In this document: positions 1 to 7,021 of the stretch, one piece after another
Position numbering within the stretch: position 1 is the first letter of the stretch
How the letters are laid out: the number at the start of each line of letters is the position of its first letter
Assembly (NCBI GenBank): GCA_004213025.1
Contig: SHBC01000033.1
Span: 1 to 10,337 of the forward strand
From: SAR116 cluster bacterium
GTDB taxonomy: Bacteria; Pseudomonadota; Alphaproteobacteria; Puniceispirillales; Puniceispirillaceae
DNA: 10,337 bases
Direction: 5' to 3'
Made by a program: the position numbers and the translations under genes
The notes under the pieces: model-generated
Told to the model about the DNA's origin: nothing
Database searches by the model: none
The model's input: only the letters and a program-made list of their open reading frames with translations

Positions 1-1112
1 ATACCAACGGCAAGGCCGCTGATCATGATCGTGGCCGGACCGGTTTCACCATCCTTGGCGATTTTCCGGACAGGTGGGCCGCCGGTGTAATACTCGGTAA
101 CCAGGCCGACGACGATTCCGCCGATGGCACCGACAAGAACCGCCATCCAGACACCCGTCGAGGCGCCCATGCTGGTGATCACCAGATAGGCAGCGGCGAT
201 GAACACGACCGACGAGCCGATGGTGCCGAAGCGAAGCGCGACGTCGGCGCTCTTGTTGGCGAACATACGTACCGACAGGATGCCGAGAAGCGAGCAGACA
301 AGGCCTGTCGAGGCAAGGGCCAGCGGCATGAACTGAAGCACCATACGGTCACCGCCAAGGGTTTCGACCGAGGCCATCGACATCGAGGCGGCGAGCGCCA
401 TTGAGGCGATCATCGAGCCGCAATAGGATTCAAAGATGTCCGATCCCATACCGGCAACATCACCGACATTGTCACCGACATTGTCGGCGATCACGGCGGG
501 GTTGCGGGGGTCATCCTCGGGAATGCCTGCCTCGACCTTGCCAACAAGGTCGGCGCCGACATCGGCCGATTTGGTGAAAATGCCACCACCAACACGGCTG
601 AACAGGGCCACTGACGAGCCGCCCATGGCAAAGCCTTCGATGGCTTCGATGCCGTGCGCGGTGTCACCCATGAAATGGTACAGGATGCCGATGCCGAACA
701 GACCCATCGAGGCGACGGTCAGGCCCATGATCGAGCCGCCGAAAAAGGCGACGTTCAGGGCTTCGGCCGCGCCCTTGGTGTTTGCGGCAACGGCGGTACG
801 GACATTCGCCTTGGTGGCGGTGTACATGCCGATATAGCCGGCAACGCCCGAACACATCGCGCCAAGCGTGAACGCAATCGCGGTGTCGGCGCCAAGGCTG
901 GCAAAAAGAGCGACGATACAGATGACGCAGAAGACGCCGAGGCGCTTGTACTCGCTGGCCATGAAGACCATCGCGCCAAGGTGGATCTCGTCGGAGATTT
1001 CCTTGACCCGGCCTTCGCCTGCGGGAGTCTGCAGAATCCGTGCATAGACCATGAAGGCCGCGACCAGGCCCAGAATGCCCAGGCTGATCGGCAGAACGGC
1101 TGAGGTAAGCAT
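1..1112 (-). CDS. hppA: Membrane-bound proton-translocating pyrophosphatase, N-terminal half (truncated by window edge)
   Basis: This integral membrane pump couples pyrophosphate hydrolysis to ion export from the cytoplasm. The visible 370 residues start MLTSAVLPIS and are rich in hydrophobic segments. They contain the pyrophosphate-binding signature DVGADLVGKVE (about residues 183-193) and the acidic metal-binding stretch DNVGDNVGDVAGMGSD (about 209-224). These are diagnostic of the family, whose members are usually about 660-720 residues, so roughly half is present. The C-terminal half runs off the left edge. The start at 1112 is supported by AAGGAAG about six bases upstream. The Ala/Lys position that separates potassium-dependent from potassium-independent enzymes lies in the missing half, so the subtype cannot be called here. 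The gene is divergent from the neighbouring oxidoreductase and probably functionally unrelated to the polyamine genes. Confidence 0.97.
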   Translation of the reverse strand, partial: MLTSAVLPISLGILGLVAAFMVYARILQTPAGEGRVKEISDEIHLGAMVFMASEYKRLGVFCVICIVALFASLGADTAIAFTLGAMCSGVAGYIGMYTATKANVRTAVAANTKGAAEALNVAFFGGSIMGLTVASMGLFGIGILYHFMGDTAHGIEAIEGFAMGGSSVALFSRVGGGIFTKSADVGADLVGKVEAGIPEDDPRNPAVIADNVGDNVGDVAGMGSDIFESYCGSMIASMALAASMSMASVETLGGDRMVLQFMPLALASTGLVCSLLGILSVRMFANKSADVALRFGTIGSSVVFIAAAYLVITSMGASTGVWMAVLVGAIGGIVVGLVTEYYTGGPPVRKIAKDGETGPATIMISGLAVG

Positions 1113-1194
1113 GAAGACTTCCTTCTGATTGGTGTAGAAACAGGACTACCGCGCCGCCGGATGCTCCCCCCGACAGACCACGTAAACCGCCGAG

Positions 1195-1223
1195 GTTATA
1201 GACGCTTCCCCAAGGGCTGTAAA
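1195..1223 (-). promoter_or_regulatory. Candidate sigma70-type promoter of hppA
   Basis: Read on the minus strand, TTTACA (1223-1218) is followed after exactly 17 bases by TATAAC (1200-1195). Each hexamer matches the sigma70 consensus at five of six positions. Transcription would start near 1188, giving a 5' leader of about 75 bases before the hppA start codon. This is the best promoter-like match I noticed in the window. No start site has been mapped, so it remains a prediction. Confidence 0.6.
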
Positions 1224-1321
1224 GCCAGCGTTTCGGCGGGGATTGCAGCGGTTATGACAGCGGGCATCACCCCGCCGTCCGGGCCAGGTAACTTCCGGCT
1301 GGTGCCGCGCTGATAACCTTG

Positions 1322-1340
1322 TCTATGCTACCTCTATGCT
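1322..1340 (+). repeat. Two direct copies of TCTATGCT, 11 bp apart
   Basis: TCTATGCT occurs at 1322-1329 and again at 1333-1340, one helical turn apart, just upstream of the FAD oxidoreductase. Each copy contains TATGCT, which resembles a -10 hexamer, but no convincing -35 element lies at the right distance. It could be a pair of regulator half-sites, overlapping weak promoters, or chance. Confidence 0.35.
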
Positions 1341-1391
1341 GTGGGTGAGACTTTTGTGATGCCGACAACGGCGCACCGAACTGGAAGGACC

Positions 1392-2723
1392 ATGAATTCC
1401 AAAATCTTCACCGCTACCTTTCGCCCGGAGCCCTATTGGTGGGATGACATTCCCCGCGATGATGCTGCCGGCCTACCAGCCGCGGCGTTGCCGTCGCGCG
1501 CCGATGTGGTGGTGATCGGGTCGGGCTATGCCGGTCTTCACGCGGCGATCAGCCTGGCGCGGATCGGCAGTGATGTGGTGGTGGTCGAGGCCGGCCCGCT
1601 TGGCTTCGGGGCGTCAACCCGCAATGGCGGCATGGTGTCCGGCGGGGTGAATGTCGGCAAGCATGCCAGTATCGAGGGCGCGCAGGCCGATGCGATGCTG
1701 GCCGAGGCGGCGGAGTCCTACAGCTGGTTTGAAAATTTCATCCGCGATGAAGGCATCGACGCTGTCTACCAGCGCTGCGGGCGCTTTGTCGGGGCGCATT
1801 GCAAGGCAGCCTGGCAGCGGCAGGCGGACCAGCTGGCAAGGCTCAACGATATCGCCTCGTCCGGGGCCAGCATGGTGCCGCCGGAACGGACCCGCGACCA
1901 TGTGGATACAGCATTCTATCATGGCGGGATGCTGCTCGATCGCAGCGGCGCCGTGCATCCGGCGAAACTTCATCATGGTGTCCTTGGCGTTGCCGCCGCC
2001 GCCGGGGTCAGTCTGTTCGGCAATATCCGCGCCGGTAGAATCACCCGCGCCGGCACCGGGCTCAGCGTCGAAACAAGCCAGCATGCAATCAGGGCCGGGA
2101 CGGTCATCATCGCGACGAACGGCTATAGCGGTGATCTCAGCCCGTGGCATCGCCGGCGGGTGGTGCCGGTGCCCTCATATCAGATCGCGACCGAGGAACT
2201 TGGCGCGGCGCGGGTCACCGAATTGTTCCCGACGCACCGGATGATCGCCGACACCAAAAGGCTGCTCTTCTATTTCCGGCCGTCGCCAGACCGGCGGCGG
2301 GTGCTGTTCGGGGGCCGGGCGCGCTATCTGCGGCATGATCCAGAGGCTGGCGCGCGGCATCTTCATGCGGGGCTGCTGCGGATCTTTCCGCAGCTTGGCG
2401 GTGTCAGGCTGTCACATGGCTGGTGGGGCAATGTCGCCTATCTGAAAGACGGGGTGCCGCATCTTGGCGAAAGCCGGCCGCAGACCCTGCCCGGGGTGTT
2501 TCACGCGCTTGGCTGTCATGGCAGCGGCGTGGTGATGATGAGCTGGCTTGGCCATCGCACCGGATTGATGGCGGCAGGCCGCCTGAACAGTGACAGCGCC
2601 TTTTCGGGCCGCCGGCTGGGCGCCTTTCCGGCCTATCGCGGAACGCCCTGGTTTCTGCCGCTGGTGGGTCGTTACTACCAGCTCCGCGACTGGCTTGAAC
2701 GGCGCCGCGACGGCCGCGCCTGA
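1392..2723 (+). CDS. FAD-dependent oxidoreductase, DAO family (PuuB-like)
   Basis: A predicted soluble flavoenzyme of about 443 residues that oxidises an amine or amino acid; the substrate is not identifiable from sequence. The N-terminal Rossmann fold shows GSGYAG (residues 43-48) for the FAD diphosphate and an acidic residue, E66, ending the second strand in VVVVEAG. GASTRNGGM (73-81) is the usual DAO-family flavin-contact segment. The C-terminus has a Gly-rich GCHGSGVV motif and ends in YYQLRDWLERR, echoing the YxxLRDRL tail of PuuB, so it is probably a divergent PuuB relative. The start is uncertain: ATG 1392 gives MNSKIFTATFRPEPYWWDD, typical of such proteins, but its GGAAGGA lies only two bases upstream. 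ATG 1359 has GGGTGAG nine bases upstream, and GTG 1341 is also in frame. It lies upstream of the polyamine transporter, which suggests polyamine or amino acid catabolism. Confidence 0.85.
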   Translation: MNSKIFTATFRPEPYWWDDIPRDDAAGLPAAALPSRADVVVIGSGYAGLHAAISLARIGSDVVVVEAGPLGFGASTRNGGMVSGGVNVGKHASIEGAQADAMLAEAAESYSWFENFIRDEGIDAVYQRCGRFVGAHCKAAWQRQADQLARLNDIASSGASMVPPERTRDHVDTAFYHGGMLLDRSGAVHPAKLHHGVLGVAAAAGVSLFGNIRAGRITRAGTGLSVETSQHAIRAGTVIIATNGYSGDLSPWHRRRVVPVPSYQIATEELGAARVTELFPTHRMIADTKRLLFYFRPSPDRRRVLFGGRARYLRHDPEAGARHLHAGLLRIFPQLGGVRLSHGWWGNVAYLKDGVPHLGESRPQTLPGVFHALGCHGSGVVMMSWLGHRTGLMAAGRLNSDSAFSGRRLGAFPAYRGTPWFLPLVGRYYQLRDWLERRRDGRA

Positions 2724-2724
2724 C

Positions 2725-2742
2725 ACCGGTCAGGCCACCGGT
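2725..2742 (+). repeat. Small inverted repeat after the oxidoreductase stop codon
   Basis: ACCGGT (itself palindromic) occurs at 2725-2730 and 2737-2742 around a six-base spacer. It could form a 6-bp RNA hairpin directly after the stop codon. No run of T follows, so it is at best a weak terminator or an mRNA 3'-end structure. Confidence 0.3.
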
Positions 2743-2760
2743 TCTGAAGGCCCGCCTGAA

Positions 2761-2808
2761 AGTGGGTCTGAAAGTGGGTCTAACAGTGGGTCTGACAGTG
2801 GGCCTGAC
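2761..2808 (+). repeat. 12-bp tandem repeat, four copies
   Basis: Four consecutive 12-bp units, AGTGGGTCTGAA, AGTGGGTCTAAC, AGTGGGTCTGAC and AGTGGGCCTGAC, occupy 2761-2808, with more degenerate sequence on both sides. The array starts 37 bases after the oxidoreductase stop and ends about 25 bases before the candidate potF promoter. The unit length is a multiple of three, but no real gene reads through it. It may be a slippage-prone minisatellite or a site contacted by a regulator; the sequence alone does not decide. Confidence 0.8.
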
Positions 2809-2833
2809 GACAGGATGGACGGCTTGCTTTCGG

Positions 2834-2863
2834 TTGACTTGATTTGATGGCCAGCCGCATACT
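2834..2863 (+). promoter_or_regulatory. Candidate promoter of the potF operon
   Basis: TTGACT (2834-2839, five of six consensus bases) is followed after 18 bases by CATACT (2858-2863, four of six). Transcription would start near 2870, leaving a leader of about 74 bases before potF. A second, poorer possibility is TTGGCC (2885-2890) with TTACAT (2906-2911), whose 15-base spacing is short. The call is moderate at best. Confidence 0.4.
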
Positions 2864-2943
2864 TGCCTCACCGATTCAAAAAATTTGGCCGACGATGATG
2901 GTCTGTTACATCCGTCCGCCCAACAAATATCCGGGAGACCCCG

Positions 2944-4044
2944 ATGAAACATCCTATGAAAACCCGCATCTTGCTGGTGGCCGCCGCCGCTACGTTCACT
3001 GCCGGCGCGGTGCATGCGCAAGAAGTGCTGAACGTCTATAACTGGTCGGACTATATCGCCGAGGACACCATCGCCAATTTCGAGGCCGAGACCGGCATCA
3101 AGGTGACCTATGATGTGTATGATTCGAACGAGGTTCTGGAGGCCAAGATGCTGGCCGGCTCTTCGGGTTACGACGTCGTCGTGCCAACAGGTGATTTTCT
3201 GGCCCGCGGCCGCGAGGCCGGGGCCTATCAGGATCTCGACCTGTCACGGCTGGCGAATTACAGTAGCCAGGACATGCAGGTGCAGCGCTTCGCCAACAAC
3301 CAGATTGGCGTCAACAATGCCGGCGCTGTCTATATGTGGGGGACGACCGGCGTCGCCTATAATGTGGCGATGATCGAGGAACGTCTTGGCACCGACGCAC
3401 CGACCGACAGCTGGTCACTGGTCCTCGACCCGCAATATGCCTCGAAGCTTGAGGATTGCGGTGTCGCCATCCTCGATGCGCCGACCGATGTGCTGCCGAA
3501 TGTCATCGCCTATATGGGCGGTGATGGCACCAGCACCGATGCCAAGGAATTCGAGGGCGCTGGCGAGGTGTTGAACGCGGTCCGCCCGCATCTTCGCTAT
3601 ATCCATTCCAGCCAGTCGATCAATGACATCGCCAATGGCGATATCTGCGCCGCCATCATGTGGTCGGGCGACGCTTTCCAGGCTGCCTACCGTGCCGAAG
3701 AGGCCGAGAATGGCCATGCCATCGAATATTACATCCCGAAAGAGGGCACCAATCTGTGGTTTGACCATTTCGCCATCCCGGCCGATGCGAAGAACCTCGA
3801 TAACGCCTACAAGTTCATCGATTACATGCTTCGCGCCGATGTCGCCGCCAACAATGTGAACTATGTCTGGTATGCCAGCGGCAGCGAGGGCGCCAGGCCG
3901 TCGATCGATCCTGAGATCCTCGAACATCCGGGGATCTACCCGACCGAGGAGGCCAAGAAGAACCTGTTCGTCGTGCCTGTCTATGATGCCAGGCTCGACC
4001 GGTCGGTGACCCGCGTCTGGTCGCGCTTCTCCTCCGGCAGCTGA
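2944..4044 (+). CDS. potF: Periplasmic polyamine-binding protein of an ABC transporter (PotF/SpuD/SpuE family)
   Basis: This protein captures a polyamine in the periplasm and hands it to the PotGHI importer. It has 366 residues, close to E. coli PotF (about 370). A Sec signal peptide (KTR, then a hydrophobic stretch) should be cut after A25 in AVHA-QE; there is no lipobox cysteine. It resembles PotF along its whole length: YNWSDYI (32-38), YDVYDSNEVLE (56-66), YMWGTTG (130-136), SSQSINDIANGDIC (222-235), and PGIYPTEE near the C-terminus. Ligand positions known from PotF are visible as W34, S35, D36, W240, D243 and D274. The residue equivalent to PotF F276 is Trp (W272), as in spermidine-specific proteins, so spermidine may be preferred. 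GGGAGA at 2933-2938 supports the start. It is the first gene of the operon. Confidence 0.93.
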   Translation: MKHPMKTRILLVAAAATFTAGAVHAQEVLNVYNWSDYIAEDTIANFEAETGIKVTYDVYDSNEVLEAKMLAGSSGYDVVVPTGDFLARGREAGAYQDLDLSRLANYSSQDMQVQRFANNQIGVNNAGAVYMWGTTGVAYNVAMIEERLGTDAPTDSWSLVLDPQYASKLEDCGVAILDAPTDVLPNVIAYMGGDGTSTDAKEFEGAGEVLNAVRPHLRYIHSSQSINDIANGDICAAIMWSGDAFQAAYRAEEAENGHAIEYYIPKEGTNLWFDHFAIPADAKNLDNAYKFIDYMLRADVAANNVNYVWYASGSEGARPSIDPEILEHPGIYPTEEAKKNLFVVPVYDARLDRSVTRVWSRFSSGS

Positions 4045-4072
4045 GCCTGACCGACATGCGCAAGCAACTTTC

Positions 4073-4102
4073 CCGCCGCCGGCACTTCCATGCTGGCGGC
4101 GG
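4073..4102 (+). terminator. GC-rich stem-loop between potF and potG (attenuating terminator or mRNA stabiliser)
   Basis: CCGCCGCCGGC (4073-4083) can pair with GCTGGCGGCGG (4092-4102) with a single G-U wobble. An extra A-U pair leaves a six-base loop. Only a weak run (GTTT, 4107-4110) follows, so full rho-independent termination is doubtful. Such structures between the binding-protein gene and the permease genes of ABC operons often protect the upstream message or cut read-through, giving more binding protein than membrane components. That role is inferred here. Confidence 0.5.
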
Positions 4103-4164
4103 TGCTGTTTCAGGCCCACTGCCTGCCTGCCGCCGCGCCACCTTGGTCCCCCGTTAGGTCTTCC

Positions 4165-5238
4165 ATGTCCCCCTTCATCCGAATCAGAAATGTGACACGG
4201 CGGTTTGGCGATGTCGTGGCCGTTGATGATCTGTCGCTTGATATCGACCGGGGCGAGCTGTTCTGCCTGCTGGGGGCGTCGGGGTGCGGTAAGACGACAT
4301 TGCTGCGCATGCTGGCCGGGTTCGAGCGCGTCGACAGCGGCAGCATCGAGATTGACGGCATCGACATGGCGGCGGTGCCGCCGGCGGCGCGCCCGGTCAA
4401 TATCATGTTCCAGAATTACGCGCTGTTCCCGCATATGTCGGTGGCCGACAATATCGCCTATGGGCTGCGCCGGGCTGAGCTGCCAAAGCCCGAGATCGTG
4501 GCCAGACTCGAAGAATTGCTGCGGCTTGTCAGGCTGACCGGCATGGGTGGGCGCAAGCCGCACCAGCTGTCAGGCGGCCAGCGGCAGCGTGTGGCGCTGG
4601 CCCGGGCGCTGGCCCGGCGCCCGAAATTGCTGCTTCTCGATGAACCGCTGGCAGCACTAGACAAGAAGCTTCGCGAGGATACGCAGTTCGAGCTTGTCGA
4701 TATCCAGGAGCGGCTCGAGACAACCTTCATCGTCGTCACCCATGACCAGGAAGAGGCGATGACGCTGGCCAGCCGGATCGGGGTGATGGATGCCGGCAAG
4801 CTTGTCCAGGTTGACACGCCGCGCACGCTCTATGACCGGCCGCGCAACCAGTTCATCGCCGATTTCCTTGGCACAGTGAGTTTTCTTGACGGTGTCGTCA
4901 CCTCCGTCGCTGACGGCCGGGTCATGATTGATGGCACGGTGCCCGTGACGGCCGTCGATCCGGGCGGCTTTGCCGTCGGTGATGCCGTGCGCATGGCGAT
5001 CCGGCCGGAAAAGATCGCTCTTGGCCCGGATGCGCGCGGTGCCGTCAACGAGATTCCTGTGACCGTCGAGGATCTGGCCTTCACCGGTGTGGCGACGAAT
5101 TACCGGGTGATCGGGCCGGATGGCATGCGCCTGAAATTGACGCAACCGAACCAACGCGGCGATGTCGCGGCGCTGGAATGGGAACAGCAGGGCTTTGTCA
5201 GCTTTGATCCGGCCGACGTCGTCCTGCTCAGGGACTGA
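4165..5238 (+). CDS. potG: Polyamine ABC transporter ATP-binding protein
   Basis: The cytoplasmic ATPase that powers the PotHI permease. It has 357 residues with a complete nucleotide-binding domain: Walker A GASGCGKT (37-44), Q-loop Q83 in MFQNYALFPH, signature LSGGQ (135-139), Walker B LLLLDEP (155-161) and switch His193 in VTHDQEE. The C-terminal part (about 235-357) is the TOBE-type domain of PotA/PotG-like and other CUT1-like importers. The start at 4165 (MSPFIRIRNV) is preferred because the ABC domain begins there. An in-frame ATG at 4090 would add 25 unrelated residues and lies inside the upstream stem-loop. The ribosome binding site is weak (TTAGG, 4154-4158). All catalytic motifs are intact. 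It is followed by potH after five bases. Confidence 0.95.
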   Translation: MSPFIRIRNVTRRFGDVVAVDDLSLDIDRGELFCLLGASGCGKTTLLRMLAGFERVDSGSIEIDGIDMAAVPPAARPVNIMFQNYALFPHMSVADNIAYGLRRAELPKPEIVARLEELLRLVRLTGMGGRKPHQLSGGQRQRVALARALARRPKLLLLDEPLAALDKKLREDTQFELVDIQERLETTFIVVTHDQEEAMTLASRIGVMDAGKLVQVDTPRTLYDRPRNQFIADFLGTVSFLDGVVTSVADGRVMIDGTVPVTAVDPGGFAVGDAVRMAIRPEKIALGPDARGAVNEIPVTVEDLAFTGVATNYRVIGPDGMRLKLTQPNQRGDVAALEWEQQGFVSFDPADVVLLRD

Positions 5239-5243
5239 CGGCG

Positions 5244-6188
5244 ATGGTGGTGGCACGACAATGGATTGCGCGTCACGGGCGGCGGCTGGTGGTGGCGTTG
5301 CCACTGCTGTGGCTGCTGATCTTTTTTCTGCTGCCGCTTGTCGAGGTGGCGCAGACATCCTTCACCACGGCGCGGCGCGGCATCCCACCCTTTGCCCCGC
5401 TCTGGGGGTTTGGTGAGGATGGGTTCTTCACCAATTTCAATCTCGAGAATTACGGCCTGCTGCTGGATTACTGGCAGGATTATATCGGCCCTGCGGGGAA
5501 CAGCCTGCGGCTGGCCTTTTTCTCGACGCTGATCTGTCTTCTCTTCGCCTATCCGATGGCCTGGTGGATCGCCAGATCGAACCCGCGCCGGCGGGCGATT
5601 TTGCTGGTGCTGGTGATGCTGCCCTTCTGGACCTCCAGCCTCTTGCGGATCTACGCGCTGATCGGGCTGCTCAATCCGAACGGGTTCATCAACAGCATGC
5701 TGATATTCGCCGGCGTGATCGACACGCCGCTGCGCATGATGCAGACCGATTTCTCGATCTATATGGGCATGTTGCTGACCTATCTGCCGCTGATGATCCT
5801 GCCGCTCTATGCGGTGATGATCAGGCTTGAGGATGATCTTCTGGACGCCGCCGCCGACCTTGGCGCCTCGCGGGCCGGGGTGTTCATGACCGTCATCCTG
5901 CCGCTGACACTGCCGGGTATCGTCGCTGGCAGTCTGCTTGTCTTCATCCCGGCGGTGGGTGAATTCGTCATTCCGGCGCTTCTTGGCGGGCCTGAACAGA
6001 TCATGGTCGGCAAGGTGTTGTGGACCGAATTCTTCCGCAACCGCGACTGGCCTGTGGCCTCGGCCATCGCCATGTTGCTGCTGGCGATTCTGGCTCTGCC
6101 GATCATCTATGCCCGCTATCAGGATGGCCGCGAGACGGCGCTTGACCGGGTAGAGGGCCGGGCCGGCGGGCAGGGAGACGCGTCATGA
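5244..6188 (+). CDS. potH: Polyamine ABC transporter permease (PotH type)
   Basis: One of the two inner-membrane subunits that form the polyamine channel. It has 314 residues with six predicted membrane segments at about 15-35, 86-110, 117-140, 172-192, 215-238 and 268-290. The cytoplasmic EAA-type loop, which docks on the ATPase, reads LLDAAADLGASRAGVF followed by VILPLTLPG (about 199-225), with the conserved Gly at 207. The long first periplasmic loop (about 36-85) fits PotH/PotB proteins. The start ATG lies five bases after the potG stop without a clear Shine-Dalgarno sequence, suggesting translational coupling. The end overlaps potI by four bases (ATGA). PotB is the alternative name for the spermidine paralogue; the choice follows the PotF-like partner. 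Confidence 0.94.
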   Translation: MVVARQWIARHGRRLVVALPLLWLLIFFLLPLVEVAQTSFTTARRGIPPFAPLWGFGEDGFFTNFNLENYGLLLDYWQDYIGPAGNSLRLAFFSTLICLLFAYPMAWWIARSNPRRRAILLVLVMLPFWTSSLLRIYALIGLLNPNGFINSMLIFAGVIDTPLRMMQTDFSIYMGMLLTYLPLMILPLYAVMIRLEDDLLDAAADLGASRAGVFMTVILPLTLPGIVAGSLLVFIPAVGEFVIPALLGGPEQIMVGKVLWTEFFRNRDWPVASAIAMLLLAILALPIIYARYQDGRETALDRVEGRAGGQGDAS

Positions 6189-7021
6189 ATCGCGGCATTT
6201 CCTGGCCGGCATTGTGGCTTGGCATCATCGGGTTCGGGATCCTGTATGTGCCGGTTGTGGTGATGGTGATCTACAGCTTTAATGCCAGTCGCCTTGTCTC
6301 GGTATGGGCCGGCTTCTCGACCAAATGGTATGGCGAGCTGATGCAGAACGATCAGGTGCTGGCGGCGCTTGGCAAGTCGTTATGGGTGGCGGTGAATGCC
6401 GCCACGCTGTCGACCGTCTTCGGGGTGCTGATCGCGCTGGCCTTTGTGCGTTACGGCAATTTCCGGTTCCGGCTGCTGCTCAGCGCGCTGGCCAGCACGC
6501 CGCTGGTGATGCCCGAGGTGGTGACGGGTCTGTCGCTGCTGCTGCTGTTCATCGCGATGGAGGGGTTTCTGGGCTGGCCTGCCGGGCGCGGCCTCGACAC
6601 CATCATCATCGCCCACACGACCTTCGGCATGTGTTTCGCCGCCGTTGTCGTGCAGTCGCGGCTTCGTGATTTCGACATGTCGATCGAAGAGGCGGCGTCG
6701 GATCTCGGCGCGACACAGCCTTTCATCTTCTTCTCGATCACGCTGCCGATCATCGCGCCGGCGGTGATCGCCGCCTGGCTTCTTGCCTTCACGCTCAGCT
6801 TCGATGATCTTGTCATCGCCAGCTTCGTCAGCGGGCCGGGAAGCTCGACCCTGCCGATTGTCGTGTTTTCCAAGGTACGGCTTGGCGTGACGCCGGAAAT
6901 CAACGCTCTGGCGACAATCATGATCGCCCTGGTGGCGGCAAGTGTTGTCGCCGCCAGCATCATCATCTACCGCAATGCTGCCGGCCGGGCGGCGACCGAG
7001 GAGAAAGGCAGCCAGCCATGA
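6185..7021 (+). CDS. potI: Polyamine ABC transporter permease (PotI type)
   Basis: The second inner-membrane subunit of the importer, 278 residues, matching the usual PotI/PotC length. Six membrane segments are predicted at about 11-32, 65-87, 98-125, 140-157, 190-212 and 240-262. The EAA loop is canonical: EEAASDLGATQPFIFF followed by ITLPIIAPAV (about 168-194). The motif SFDDLVIASFVSGPGSSTLP (205-224) is typical of PotC/PotI proteins. Translation starts within the potH stop codon (ATGA at 6185-6188), with GGGAG at 6173-6177. The gene's own stop overlaps the start of the agmatinase gene in the same ATGA arrangement, so the transporter and enzyme are probably translated from one message. Confidence 0.95.
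   Translation: MNRGISWPALWLGIIGFGILYVPVVVMVIYSFNASRLVSVWAGFSTKWYGELMQNDQVLAALGKSLWVAVNAATLSTVFGVLIALAFVRYGNFRFRLLLSALASTPLVMPEVVTGLSLLLLFIAMEGFLGWPAGRGLDTIIIAHTTFGMCFAAVVVQSRLRDFDMSIEEAASDLGATQPFIFFSITLPIIAPAVIAAWLLAFTLSFDDLVIASFVSGPGSSTLPIVVFSKVRLGVTPEINALATIMIALVAASVVAASIIIYRNAAGRAATEEKGSQP

Noticed and set aside
436..1103. Plus-strand open frames opposite hppA
   Set aside because: The minus strand encodes continuous, motif-perfect pyrophosphatase over the same interval.
2590..2847. Open frame on the plus strand running through the 12-bp repeat, encoding a Ser-Gly-rich tail
   Set aside because: More than half overlaps the intact oxidoreductase in another frame, there is no credible ribosome binding site, and the Ser-Gly pattern is a by-product of the repeat unit.
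4090..4164. N-terminal extension of PotG from an upstream in-frame ATG
   Set aside because: The ATG lies in the loop of the stem-loop, the added 25 residues match nothing in the family, and ATG 4165 begins the ABC domain as expected.
3415..4563. 382-codon open frame on the minus strand across potF and potG
   Set aside because: It is antisense to two well-supported genes, shows no recognisable domain, and spans their intergenic stem-loop; long antisense frames are common in GC-rich DNA.
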